Part shown: positions 20,401 through 26,454 of the stretch, one piece after another | Layout of the letters: every line of letters begins with the position of its first letter | How positions within the stretch are numbered: position 1 is the first letter of the stretch | NCBI RefSeq assembly: GCF_008830365.1 | Contig: NZ_WBKI01000004.1 | Location: forward strand, 293,237 to 357,236 | DNA from: Serratia proteamaculans | GTDB lineage: Bacteria > Pseudomonadota > Gammaproteobacteria > Enterobacterales > Enterobacteriaceae | Direction: 5' to 3' | DNA: 64,000 nt | Notes under the pieces: generated by a model | What the model was told of the DNA's origin: nothing | Seen by the model: the letters and a program-made list of their open reading frames with translations, nothing else | Database searches by the model: none | Made by a program: the position numbers and the translations under genes

Positions 20401-21307
20401 GCAGACCGGTAAGACGGTGGTTGAGAACAACTGGTTGAGTGAGACGGAATCCCGTCAGCTTGATAAAGAGTTATCAGCGTGCAAAGCTGCTGGGAGAGAT
20501 TGCAAACCGGTGCTTGAAAAGTACATAGAAATCAGTAATAAAAATAGTAAAGAACTGTCTGACGCCTGCACGGGGGGCGGTATTGCTTGTGTCACTTGGG
20601 AAGAGGTTATTCAGGCGAATACCAATGTCGCCCGAGATGCTGACCCGGCACAGTTCCGTTTGAGTGAGAAATTGAAGGATCCAGACGCCGCAGCACTGGT
20701 AAATTATCTTAATGGGTCAGATCTTAAGTTCCTGAAAGATAATATTACCACCAGAGATCGTGTACTGGCGGTTGTCACCGATCCTACCTCTTGGCCGGTA
20801 CTTGTGATGGGAGGAAAAGCCATAATCACGAATGGCGTAACTAAAGGGAAAGAGCAATTAATTGCTGTGGGTGTGTCTTCTGCGCTTGGAGCTGGCATCC
20901 AATATGGTACGACGGGTGAGGTGAAGTTGTCGGATGTTATAGGAACGGGAGTTATCGGCGCAATTACAGCCGGTAAAGGATATAACCCAACAGTCATGTG
21001 GAACGCAGCTGGCGGGTACTATCAGGCTGAAATTAGTGGTAATGATCCATTTATTGCAGCACTGTTGAGTAAAGCAGGTGCTTCCGCTGGGTATGCGGCA
21101 GGTAATGTTATAAAAGTGCCATTTGATAAAAAACTAAACCCAATATCAAAACAATATGAATGGGTTCCGACAGGAGTTTGGACAATAACCAAACCAGCTC
21201 CACAGAATCCATTACCGTCCATAATCGGTAATGTTGGCGATACAGCCGTGTCAGGTATGGTTCAGGATAAACTACAAAAAAATACGGGGAAAAGTAATGA
21301 GAAATAG
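11495..21307 (+). CDS. cdiA: CdiA/FhaB-type contact-dependent inhibition filament with C-terminal toxin
   Basis: A 3270-residue TpsA protein. Order: extended signal-peptide region (residues 1-24, MNKNLYRIVFNKARG) and signal peptide ending near VQAAI; TPS secretion domain with NPSGITCNGCGF near residue 178; long arrays of filamentous-haemagglutinin repeats (about 300-1450); a receptor-binding-like region (about 1500-1950, with LPDNSLF and YLVETDPRF); a second repeat array; pretoxin region; VENN at residues 2976-2979. The variable toxin tail is residues 2980-3270: a Cys-containing entry segment and then a glycine- and alanine-rich hydrophobic part (GVSSALGAGIQYG, GTGVIGAITAGKG), suggesting membrane damage rather than nuclease action. 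Base use turns AT-rich after VENN, as expected for exchangeable toxin tips. The cognate immunity gene overlaps its 3' end. Confidence 0.92.
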   Translation: MNKNLYRIVFNKARGMLMVVADIARSGRAGSARSPGLGQTLSQCIGKISAVSFSLLIALGAIQPVQAAIIADGNAPGGQQPTIVNSANGTPQVNIQTPSAGGVSRNTYSQFDVDKQGAILNNSHKMTQTQQGGWVDGNPWLAKGEAKVILNEVNSRDPSRLNGYIEVAGQRAQVVIANPSGITCNGCGFINANRATLTTGQAQMNNGNLTGFNVERGEVVVEGAGMDSSRQDYTEIIARSTKINAGLWANDLKVTTGRNKVDVAHQQIDKQSDDPATRPQLAVDVAKLGGMYAGKIRMIGTETGVGVRNAGNIGAQAGSVVVTADGRIENSGKISSGGDTQLASKGGVSNSGSVFAAGNAGVNSDGEVQNSGSIAARNYVRVQAASLSSGKGSTLAAGVQQDGKLGGSGELALTTSGKLTAQGQNLAAGDLRANGQGADFSGSRTAATHVTLDAGQGDLTTANAQVEATQQLTASGKRLNNDGGKLAANKLALNAHELSNRKGEITQLGGDDLTLSPQAKLDNAGGRIASNGNGLTLNAGSIDNQSGEIVHAGKGALTVNTARLQGDGGKLLSNGQLSMLGGDYVLDSGTTSAQQITLDADSLSNRNGQLVQSGNGEMRLNTRQGIDNQGGQLAANGNVTLNAAQLNNQNGKVIAAQDGSLKAQVSGALDNRQGQLAASQHTRLQADKLDNRKGLVSAATGSAEVAAQQVLDNGSGRIEAKQGLQLSGAGLENQAGQVVGGELALALGKGALNNQLGTIAATGDLRLNSGALTNDGGLLQSAGNMSMDTQGAALSNRQSGETGGILSQGTLTIHSGALDNTQGMLVGGGTTDLFTGRLDNSKGTLVGKQQLNINSLALTNDGGLLQAGGDATLNTQGQALTNRDSGKNGGISSLGKLTIDSGAVDNQSGFIASSGDLQLHGAQLDNRQGTLASEKHLSAAVNTLNNQGGAIKSGQDMVLNAKELLDNSNLGVIGAGKKLQLDSDHLVNNQGTLVSADAAKINFGLLDNQGGQLAAQTVLELHGNSLNNNDGGLIQSGDRLELAVDRLTNNHSGDKGGITSQGAMNLTTGVFDNGQGVMIAGKSLKLDAEALLNGGGKLVAQQALELNTTGSLSNQGGLVQSGADMQIDTHGQLLDNQNGTLHSLGQLQLSSGGLNNQGGTLGAKGDFTLAALKLDNSNGGRIIGEKAVTLTSDGLDNRNGQIQAVGNLLLDSAQGIIDNTLGLIRSGASVMLKALQFTNDSTQTENQGLEGQSVMLNTGTLSNRGGNILANQQLTITNAGQLDNSGGQLAASGNLQLQGAALNLLNTAGTLKAGKLLDINATAIGGDGQLLSLGDINLISAQGINNSGEMIANGNFNFTTPGDVTNSGKLLAGSKLDLHANNLFNSASGEINAGQDWLTVNGTLTNYGLIDGKHTLLTANTLTNIGTGRIYGDAIGVQTVTFNNLAENGTAATLAGRERVDIGTQTLNNYGHGLIYSGGDMAIGGQLDANYLASGQAGTLNNHSSTIESAGNMALSAGQINNVNDHFSTELVTVSSDKLTEYQLSGSDKRYQPDEIRITHNEVNYLNTPDGRKDNYNQFDFNRTVQETQIKESDPAKIIAGGDMAINAGHLLNDKSQVVAGGTLAINAGSVDNVAVAGQRLTTDVGEVINYYRIKKKGKDKQGHNATAYTPPTTIQTIALKPSQLIDHGQVAGNPIAITPLTPQGTDATIGAAGGVNAVVTGSDISAGMQSIGSGAIPVIQAVALQPGQQFEVANKVNSQQGDAVDSVVRIVGPDTRLPDNSLFKTNPAPGGQYLVETDPRFTNQKAWLGSDYMIAKATNNQDNVLKRLGDGYYEQRLIREQVINLTGQRYLDGYNNDEEQFKALMDQGLTFSQQYNLKVGVALTPEQMGLLTKDIVWLVNAKVTLPDGSQQNVLVPQVYARMQPGDLDGSGALIAGRNVNLNLGEGLFNSGHIAGREVVKLSAANITNVAGNIQGADVGLIARTDINNIGGVIQGNNSLLASAGRDINAISTTRTAQSVNGANSFERTNIDRVAGMYVQGADGKLMLQAGRDIKLDAAQVVNSGENGQTVLNAGRDLNLNTVTTASRDNLIWNGDNSLKQGNSQQVGSEVVGKGAVTLNAGNDLNARAATVSAGEALNLNAGHDINILNGENTRDLDERHKVTGGNGLMSKTTTTTRDSFDRQTVQGSTLSGDSINVLAGNDLRVQGSSVAGTQDVKLLAGNDLTVTGAAESNRELHLKQEKKSGLMSSGGIGISYGTESLKTTDTAQGLTNQGSTLGSVNGNLTLGAGNNLAVTGSELVAGKDMALSGKNVSVTQAQDQNSQTHKVEQKKSGLTLALSGTVGSALNTAVETSQQAKSTDDSRLAALQGTKAALSGVQAVQAARLAEAQGADPANNNMVGISISYGTQSSTSTQNSGQSTAQGSSLTAGNNLSITASGNGVKGQDGDITVQGSQLQAGKDVTLNANRDVNLLSAANTQYLDGKNESQGGTLGVGIGVGSGGIGLSVSASLNKGKGFDKGNGTSHTETTVNAGNQVNITSGRDTNLIGAQVTGETVKADVGRNLLLESQQDSDRYDSKQQNASAGGSFTFGSMTGSGSISLSKDKMHSNYDSVQEQTGIFAGKGGFDLTVGEHTQLNGAVIGSTATADKNKLDTGTLGFKDIHNQADFEVEHQSVGISSGGSIGSQFAGNMANGLLVGANNSGHDSSTTQSAVSDGTIIIRDQDKQTQNVSDLSRDVEHANQTLSPIFDKEKEQKRLQQAQLIGEIGNQAMDIARTEGAITATKAAKEKMNNVTDTDRKAAADKLATDKPGEVITAEDINAQIYQTAYNQAFSESGYGTGGKVQRAMQAATAAVQGLSGGDLTGALANGAAPYITKVIADSIEDPAARVLAHAAVNGALAAAQGNNALVGAGGAATAELIGMIATEAYGKPVSELSETEKQTVSALATLAAGLAGGLIGDSSADAIAGAQTGKTVVENNWLSETESRQLDKELSACKAAGRDCKPVLEKYIEISNKNSKELSDACTGGGIACVTWEEVIQANTNVARDADPAQFRLSEKLKDPDAAALVNYLNGSDLKFLKDNITTRDRVLAVVTDPTSWPVLVMGGKAIITNGVTKGKEQLIAVGVSSALGAGIQYGTTGEVKLSDVIGTGVIGAITAGKGYNPTVMWNAAGGYYQAEISGNDPFIAALLSKAGASAGYAAGNVIKVPFDKKLNPISKQYEWVPTGVWTITKPAPQNPLPSIIGNVGDTAVSGMVQDKLQKNTGKSNEK
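19626..20024 (+). repeat. Direct repeat copy 1 (pretoxin segment of cdiA)
   Basis: About 400 bases encoding the pretoxin segment VSDGTIIIRDQDKQTQNVSD to FSESGYGTGGKV, nearly identical to 21630-22028 at an offset of 2004 bases. Differences are a few scattered, mostly silent substitutions. Confidence 0.92.
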
Positions 21308-21521
21308 TACGAAGTCATTACTTAATCTTTTGTACTTATGTTGTTCAATAAGTTTAGTCATATTCATTTTGACAATGTTTGGACGTTTATTAGGAGCTTG
21401 GTTAGCTTGGGATGTTAATAGTAACTTTCCATTTTCAGAGGAAGACTTATTTATTTGTCTCAAACTAACTTGGATGGGACCACCTGCTGGTTTTGTTTTT
21501 TGGTATTTTTACTATAGATGA
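21297..21521 (+). CDS. cdiI: Predicted CDI immunity protein, small membrane protein
   Basis: A 74-residue protein starting at ATG 21297 inside the last codons of cdiA (11-base overlap; GGGGA upstream), the position of a CDI immunity gene. It has two predicted membrane helices (about residues 10-34 and 52-72) separated by a short acidic segment, NSNFPFSEEDLF. Immunity proteins against membrane-active CDI toxins are commonly small membrane proteins, which fits the hydrophobic toxin tail. The frame is AT-rich. No family is named with certainty; position and architecture carry the call. Confidence 0.72.
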   Translation: MRNSTKSLLNLLYLCCSISLVIFILTMFGRLLGAWLAWDVNSNFPFSEEDLFICLKLTWMGPPAGFVFWYFYYR

Positions 21522-21534
21522 GTTGTTTGAACTC

Positions 21535-21580
21535 TTAGAAGCAAGAATCCCGGCCATCGAACCGGGATTCTTGCTTCTAA
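21535..21580. repeat. 19-bp perfect inverted repeat (hairpin) between the two toxin cassettes
   Basis: TTAGAAGCAAGAATCCCGG and its exact reverse complement flank the 8-base loop CCATCGAA. It follows the immunity gene by 13 bases. No T-run follows on either strand. It could terminate or stabilise the upstream message, or mark the junction where the second cassette was joined. Confidence 0.85.
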
Positions 21581-21629
21581 GCCCTAAATATCCCAACTTC
21601 CTGCCGCCACAACCGAATAACTCCCGGTG

Positions 21630-22028
21630 CGGCGGTGAGTGACGGCACCATCATCATCCGCGATCAGGACAAACAGACGCAGAACGTCAGTGACCTGAGC
21701 CGCGACGTAGAGCACGCCAACCAAACCCTGAGCCCGATCTTCGATAAAGAGAAAGAGCAGAAACGCCTGCAGCAGGCGCAGTTGATCGGCGAGATCGGCA
21801 ATCAGGCTATGGACATTGCGCGGACCGAGGGGGCGATCACGGCCACCAAGGCTGCCAAAGAGAAGATGAATAACGTCACCGATACCGATCGCAAGGCGGC
21901 GGCAGACAAGCTGGCGACAGATAAGCCTGGTGAGGTGATCACCGCTGAGGATATCAACGCGCAGATTTATCAGACGGCCTATAACCAGGCGTTTAGCGAG
22001 TCGGGTTATGGTACGGGGGGTAAGGTAC
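21630..22028 (+). repeat. Direct repeat copy 2 (pretoxin segment of orphan cassette)
   Basis: Second copy of the segment at 19626-20024. After it the two sequences diverge at the DNA level, although the proteins still resemble each other for about 120 residues. Confidence 0.92.
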
Positions 22029-23092
22029 AGCAAGGTATGCAGGCAGCGGTCGCTGCGGTGCAAGGGTTGGCCGGTGGCGATCTGCAGGCGGCAATTGCCG
22101 GTGGGGCTGCGCCTTATCTGGCGGAACAGATACACCGTCTGGCGCCAAATGAGGAAAGTCGTATTATCGCGCATGCGGTGGTGGCTGGTGCACTGGCAGA
22201 ACTACAAGGTCAGTCGGTTGCTGCCGGTGCTGCGGGCGCTGCGACGGCGGCATTGGGTACCAAGGCGATTGCCGAGGCGATGTTCGGTACCAGCGATTTC
22301 AGTAAAATGAGTGAAGAGCAGCGCCAGACGGTTTCTGCATTGGCCACGCTCGCGGGCGGTTTGGCCGGTGGTTTGGCAAGCGGTGATACGGCCGGAGCCG
22401 TCACTGGCGGGCAATCCGGTAAGAATACCTCTGAGAACAATGACCAGAATATTACTTTACCACCAGGGTTGATGAGTTATGGCCAGGGGGCGACTACTCT
22501 ACAAGCAAGTATGATGAACGAAGGAAAATCGTTCGATGAAATTCAAGCCGCAATGAGTCATTACGCCAAGGGAGATATGCCTGAGGGAGCCGATATCGCT
22601 AAAGTGATAGTAAATGGTTACGCTGATGGCGCAATGATTGCGGGGGCGATTTACCTTGGGCCAGCAGCATCGATCGGTAAAGTTGCCGTCAGCTCCGTCT
22701 TAAGTGGCGGAGCGAATGCAGCGTATCAATGGTATGACATGAATCAACCAGGGCATGAAACCAAAACTTATGATTATTGGAGTACCACGGCGGCGGCAGT
22801 CACGGGAGGATTGGCACCAGGAAGAGGTATCCCAGCCAATATCGGTATTGCAATTGGCGGAACGATCTTTACTGATGGGGCTGATCCAGTTTCGGTTGGT
22901 GCTGCAGCGGGTGGCGCTCTTGTGGGGGGCGGGTTTGGTAAGTACGCCCCTGAGGGGGTCAAGACGATCCTTGGCGACGATAAAATTCCAGGGTATGTAT
23001 ATGATTTTATTGGCGGTATGTCATCAGAGTTTACTAGTGGGTTTATAAAGGATGTCTCAAAGCCCGCTGATGAAAAGGAAAATAAGAAATGA
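21635..23092 (+). CDS. Orphan CdiA C-terminal toxin module
   Basis: A 485-residue open frame (GTG) that starts inside homology to the cdiA pretoxin region and lacks a signal peptide and TPS domain, so it is not secreted by itself. Residues 1-130 almost repeat the cdiA segment; residues 130-265 are a diverged pretoxin domain; the VENN position reads SENN (codons at 22430-22441). The toxin tail after it is glycine-rich and hydrophobic (AVTGGLAPGRGIPAN, GIAIGGTIF, AAAGGALVGGGFGKYAP). Such displaced cassettes can replace the main cdiA tip by recombination through the shared homology. No ribosome site is obvious before the GTG, so it may be silent storage. The following immunity gene overlaps its end. 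Confidence 0.85.
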   Translation: MSDGTIIIRDQDKQTQNVSDLSRDVEHANQTLSPIFDKEKEQKRLQQAQLIGEIGNQAMDIARTEGAITATKAAKEKMNNVTDTDRKAAADKLATDKPGEVITAEDINAQIYQTAYNQAFSESGYGTGGKVQQGMQAAVAAVQGLAGGDLQAAIAGGAAPYLAEQIHRLAPNEESRIIAHAVVAGALAELQGQSVAAGAAGAATAALGTKAIAEAMFGTSDFSKMSEEQRQTVSALATLAGGLAGGLASGDTAGAVTGGQSGKNTSENNDQNITLPPGLMSYGQGATTLQASMMNEGKSFDEIQAAMSHYAKGDMPEGADIAKVIVNGYADGAMIAGAIYLGPAASIGKVAVSSVLSGGANAAYQWYDMNQPGHETKTYDYWSTTAAAVTGGLAPGRGIPANIGIAIGGTIFTDGADPVSVGAAAGGALVGGGFGKYAPEGVKTILGDDKIPGYVYDFIGGMSSEFTSGFIKDVSKPADEKENKK

Positions 23093-23343
23093 TTAGATTA
23101 TTTTTTAAATATGCCAAGTTATTTATTTATAGCTGGTTTTTTTGTATTACTTTCTTGTTTTTAATTGGAGTGGCGATTTCAGCGGTATTGTTTTTAACCA
23201 AAGGGGAGTTCGATTTCCCTGTTGAACAAATTCATAGGGCTATTTTCTTTGGCTTTATTGGTGGTAGTGCAATTTCTTTGGTTGCTGTTATTTTTAGGGG
23301 GTTGGATTGGTATAAATCGCGTAAAGTTAAATCTGATGATTAA
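23089..23343 (+). CDS. Predicted immunity protein of the orphan toxin module
   Basis: An 84-residue protein whose ATG overlaps the stop of the orphan toxin (ATGA). Two membrane helices (about residues 12-36 and 50-68) flank GEFDFPVEQIHRA. The layout is the same as in the first immunity protein, where the helix loop reads NFPFSEEDLF, so the two are probably distant relatives. The C-terminus is basic (WYKSRKVK). Strongly AT-rich. The immunity role is inferred from position and architecture. Confidence 0.7.
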   Translation: MIRLFFKYAKLFIYSWFFCITFLFLIGVAISAVLFLTKGEFDFPVEQIHRAIFFGFIGGSAISLVAVIFRGLDWYKSRKVKSDD

Positions 23344-23444
23344 GACGATGCAACTTTGATATTCTTTATTTTTGTTAAAATTTTAAACTGTATATGGGTT
23401 ATATTGTTACTAACGAAGTGATTATTTGAAAATAAAAGTGGAGA

Positions 23445-24020
23445 GTGGCTGTGGTTTCGAAAATATCAATAAGATTGATTGCTTTTTTTCTATCAGTCAG
23501 CGCTGTTTCTGGCTGCTCCGTGAGCTTAACAAAATCTGTAGATGATTACGCAGGTGCGGATTTTTCCAGGATCAGGGTGAAAAACTACCTGCCGCCATTA
23601 ACTCTTGAGGTTTATGAAAAAGCAGGACAGTGCTACAAACTTGTGGATGCCAAGAGTTTGACTGCTGGTGTCAACGTCATGGGTATAAAATCTACCTACA
23701 ATAAGAAACTGCCAGGTATGTTGCCGCCCTCTACTGAGATGAAGGGGATGGATGCGATAGAGTATAAAATCAAAGCGAATCAGCATGTCAGTATCACTTA
23801 TAAAGAAGAGACGTTTAGGTCACAATATAATCAAATCATAGCTACGCGCTCTTCAAATTTTATACCTGAGGTTGGGCACGATTATGACATCTACTCATCC
23901 AACTCGGGTGTAAGTGTTGTTGACCTGACCAGCAGTAACCATGCACCAAGGTCGTGGGGTAATGAAGACAAAGAATGCAACTATAAAACCGGTCTGTTGG
24001 GTGGCAGGAATTATTATTGA
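23445..24020 (+). CDS. Hypothetical lipoprotein
   Basis: A 191-residue protein with an N-terminal hydrophobic stretch (IRLIAFFLSVSAVSGC) ending in a lipobox-like SAVSGC, so Cys is the likely lipidated residue. The mature part has no family I recognise; it contains KNYLPPLTLEVYEKAG and a C-terminal Gly/Asn/Tyr-rich end (GLLGGRNYY). The start is GTG at 23445, with a second GTG two codons later. It lies 101 bases after the CDI cassette, is also AT-rich, and may be part of the same transferred segment. Confidence 0.6.
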   Translation: MAVVSKISIRLIAFFLSVSAVSGCSVSLTKSVDDYAGADFSRIRVKNYLPPLTLEVYEKAGQCYKLVDAKSLTAGVNVMGIKSTYNKKLPGMLPPSTEMKGMDAIEYKIKANQHVSITYKEETFRSQYNQIIATRSSNFIPEVGHDYDIYSSNSGVSVVDLTSSNHAPRSWGNEDKECNYKTGLLGGRNYY

Positions 24021-24201
24021 TGTGTGGCCGCTCGCAAATTACCGGTTCTACTGATTAATTATAATGCCGGATTTGCTACGCTCTAACCTTATCTATCAAT
24101 TGGTTTTAATTATATCCAACGAACCATTTATGCCGTCAATGCGATATGGATACCTATTTTTAAGCACTAAAGTTGTTCCACTTACAATTAAGGAAGATTT
24201 T

Positions 24202-24777
24202 ATGAAAAAGTTAGTCATCGCCACTCTGGTTGTTTCCACTTTGGGTTTCGGCACGGCGGCCCAGGCCGGGCAAAGCACTATCACTGCCGGCTATGCGCAG
24301 AGCAAGGTACAGGACTTCAAGAATATCAACGGCGTGAACATTAAGTACCGCTACGAGTGGGATTCGCCAGTCAGTGTTATCAGTTCATTCACCTATATGA
24401 GCGGTGACAAGAACGAGTCTTACAATCTCTATCGCGACGTCATTGATAACCATGCTGAAGTGAAATACTACTCACTGTCTGTGGGGCCGGCGTACCGTTT
24501 TAACCAACTTGTCAGCGTCTACGGCTTGCTGGGCCTGAATTATAACAAAGTTGATTACAAGTCATCCTGGAATAACTACGCAAACGGCTCTTACGAATAT
24601 ATGGGTGAAGAGAGCGGTAACCAGAAGAAAACTTCCTTTATGTACGGCGTCGGTTTCCAGGTTAACCCAATGGAGAATCTGGCGGTGGATATTGGCTACG
24701 AAGGCTCCAGCCTGGATGCCGGTGGTAAAAACCGTTCTATCAATGGCTTCAACATCGGCGTTGGCTATCGTTTCTGA
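24202..24777 (+). CDS. Ail/OmpX-family outer-membrane protein
   Basis: A 191-residue eight-stranded barrel protein. The signal peptide ends at AAQAG. Barrel features include paired aromatic strands (IKYRYEWDSPVSVISSFTY), the family phrase YYSLSVGPAYRFN, VYGLLGLNYNKV and the terminal NGFNIGVGYRF, ending in Phe for BAM recognition. Extracellular loops are charged. Family members (Ail, Lom, PagC, OmpX) act in adhesion, serum resistance or envelope maintenance; which applies here cannot be told. ATG 24202 is chosen because AAGGAAG lies seven bases upstream. Confidence 0.88.
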   Translation: MKKLVIATLVVSTLGFGTAAQAGQSTITAGYAQSKVQDFKNINGVNIKYRYEWDSPVSVISSFTYMSGDKNESYNLYRDVIDNHAEVKYYSLSVGPAYRFNQLVSVYGLLGLNYNKVDYKSSWNNYANGSYEYMGEESGNQKKTSFMYGVGFQVNPMENLAVDIGYEGSSLDAGGKNRSINGFNIGVGYRF

Positions 24778-24792
24778 TGAGTTGAATGCTTC

Positions 24793-24816
24793 CGGCCTCC
24801 CGATACAAGGAGGCCG
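24793..24816. terminator. Hairpin between convergent ail-like gene and abgT
   Basis: CGGCCTCC and GGAGGCCG form an eight-base-pair stem around CGATACAA. It lies between two converging genes and probably serves both. Confidence 0.65.
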
Positions 24817-24823
24817 ACAACCT

Positions 24824-26350
24824 TTATCCCATCTTTGGATAAACCCCCGGGCCAATCGGCAGGCCGAGCGCGTACCAGGCCAGCAGCAGCAAAATCCACA
24901 CGGCAAAGAACACCAGCGGATAGGGCAGGATCAGCACGTAATAGGTGCCGAGCTGGGCGTCTTTGCGGTAACGCTGCAGGAAACCGAGGAACAGCGGCAG
25001 GAAGGGCGACATCGGTGCCAGTGGCAGCACCGAAGAGTCGGCGATGCGGAAAATCATCTGGGCGAACGCCGGATGAAAGCCCAGCAGCATAAACATCGGT
25101 ACAAAGATCGGGGCCAGAATCGACCAGATGGCAGAGCCACTGGCGATAAACATGCACAGGAAGGCCGAGAGAAACATCAGCCCGAGAAACGCCGGGGCAC
25201 CGCTCATACCGGCGGCCTCCAGCATATCGGTCAGGCCGATGGCCATAAACTTGCCCATGTTGCTCCAGTTAAAGAACGCCACGAACTGCGACAGCGGGAA
25301 CACCATCACGATAAAGCCGGCCATGCTTTTCATCGGCTCTATCAGATGGTTGGGAATATCGTCTGGCCGTTTGATCTGTTTGGTGACCACGCCATAGGTA
25401 ATGCCAACGGTGAAGAAGAACAGGATGATGATTGGCACAATGCCTTTAATAAACGGCGATGGGATCACCGAGCCGGTTTTCGGGTCGCGCAGCGGGGCCG
25501 CTTCCGGCACCACCAGGGCGGCGATAATCGCGATAAACACCAGCGCGGCAATGCCGCTCATCATCAGCCCACGGTTCTGTAGTGGAGTTAGCGTCTCAAT
25601 TTTGTCCTCGGCGCTGCCCTGCCATTTGGGCAGGCGCGGTTCGATAAACTTATCGGTCAACAGCGCCCCGGCGAAGGTCAGCACCACCACCGAGGTGGCC
25701 ATAAAGTACCAGTTGTCGATCACGCTGACGTGAACGGCGGCGTCCACCGCTTTGGTGGCCTCGGTACTGATGCCGGAAAGCAGTACGTCGGTGGTGACGA
25801 TCAGCAGGTTGGCGGTAAAGCCGGAGGCAACCCCGGCAATAGCGGCCAGCAGCCCGGCTATCGGGTTGCGGCCCACCGCCAGAAACATCAGCGCGCCGAG
25901 CGGCGGCATCACCACCAGTGCGGCGTCGGAAGAAATATGACTGAAAAAGGCGATAAACAACACCAGGTAGCTGGCATAGCGGGCGCTAACGCGTGAGGCC
26001 ATCTTGTACATCAGCGCCTGTAGCAACCCAACCTTCTCAGCCAGTCCGGCACCGATCACCAGCGCCAAAATCGCACCCAGCGGGGCAAAGCTGCTGAAGT
26101 TATGAATGATATTCGGGAAGATCCACTGCATGCCCGCCACGCTCATCAGGTTATTCACCTTGATCAACTCGCCGGTGGCCGGGCTTTTCACCGCCACGCC
26201 GAGCCAGGAGAACAGCGCGGTGGCCAGCATTAAAACAACGATTAAATAGACGAACAGCAAAAATGGATTGGGGATTTTATTCCCGATGCGTTCTACCCAG
26301 TAAAAAACGCGACCAGGGCTTTTATCGGCTGACGTTGTGACCTCACTCAT
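24824..26350 (-). CDS. abgT: p-Aminobenzoyl-glutamate transporter AbgT
   Basis: A 508-residue inner-membrane transporter of the AbgT family, which moves p-aminobenzoyl-glutamate, a folate breakdown product; some homologues export sulfonamides. It has many membrane segments, a re-entrant region (FFSHISSDAALVVMPPLGALMFLAVGRNP), and the conserved C-terminal phrase DSSVLPLAPMSPFLPLFLGF. It is the third gene of abgA-abgB-abgT, with a 104-base gap after abgB. Confidence 0.95.
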   Translation of the reverse strand: MSEVTTSADKSPGRVFYWVERIGNKIPNPFLLFVYLIVVLMLATALFSWLGVAVKSPATGELIKVNNLMSVAGMQWIFPNIIHNFSSFAPLGAILALVIGAGLAEKVGLLQALMYKMASRVSARYASYLVLFIAFFSHISSDAALVVMPPLGALMFLAVGRNPIAGLLAAIAGVASGFTANLLIVTTDVLLSGISTEATKAVDAAVHVSVIDNWYFMATSVVVLTFAGALLTDKFIEPRLPKWQGSAEDKIETLTPLQNRGLMMSGIAALVFIAIIAALVVPEAAPLRDPKTGSVIPSPFIKGIVPIIILFFFTVGITYGVVTKQIKRPDDIPNHLIEPMKSMAGFIVMVFPLSQFVAFFNWSNMGKFMAIGLTDMLEAAGMSGAPAFLGLMFLSAFLCMFIASGSAIWSILAPIFVPMFMLLGFHPAFAQMIFRIADSSVLPLAPMSPFLPLFLGFLQRYRKDAQLGTYYVLILPYPLVFFAVWILLLLAWYALGLPIGPGVYPKMG

Positions 26351-26454
26351 TGTCTTACCCTCTGTGTTTGTCCTGTTGTGTTTATTTTTTATTATTTGAT
26401 TTAATTATAATTATTATGACTGACCTGGTTTCCCAGGCCTTTGCTGCTTGGTGA

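Noticed and set aside
21584..22174. 196-codon minus-strand frame across the repeat junction
   Set aside because: A related shadow frame appears opposite the other repeat copy (19613-20170), showing it is a by-product of the toxin coding sequence.
24551..25582. 343-codon plus-strand frame overlapping the Ail-like gene and abgT
   Set aside because: It starts inside the Ail-like gene in another frame and continues antisense to abgT; its His/Gln-rich composition is that of a shadow frame.
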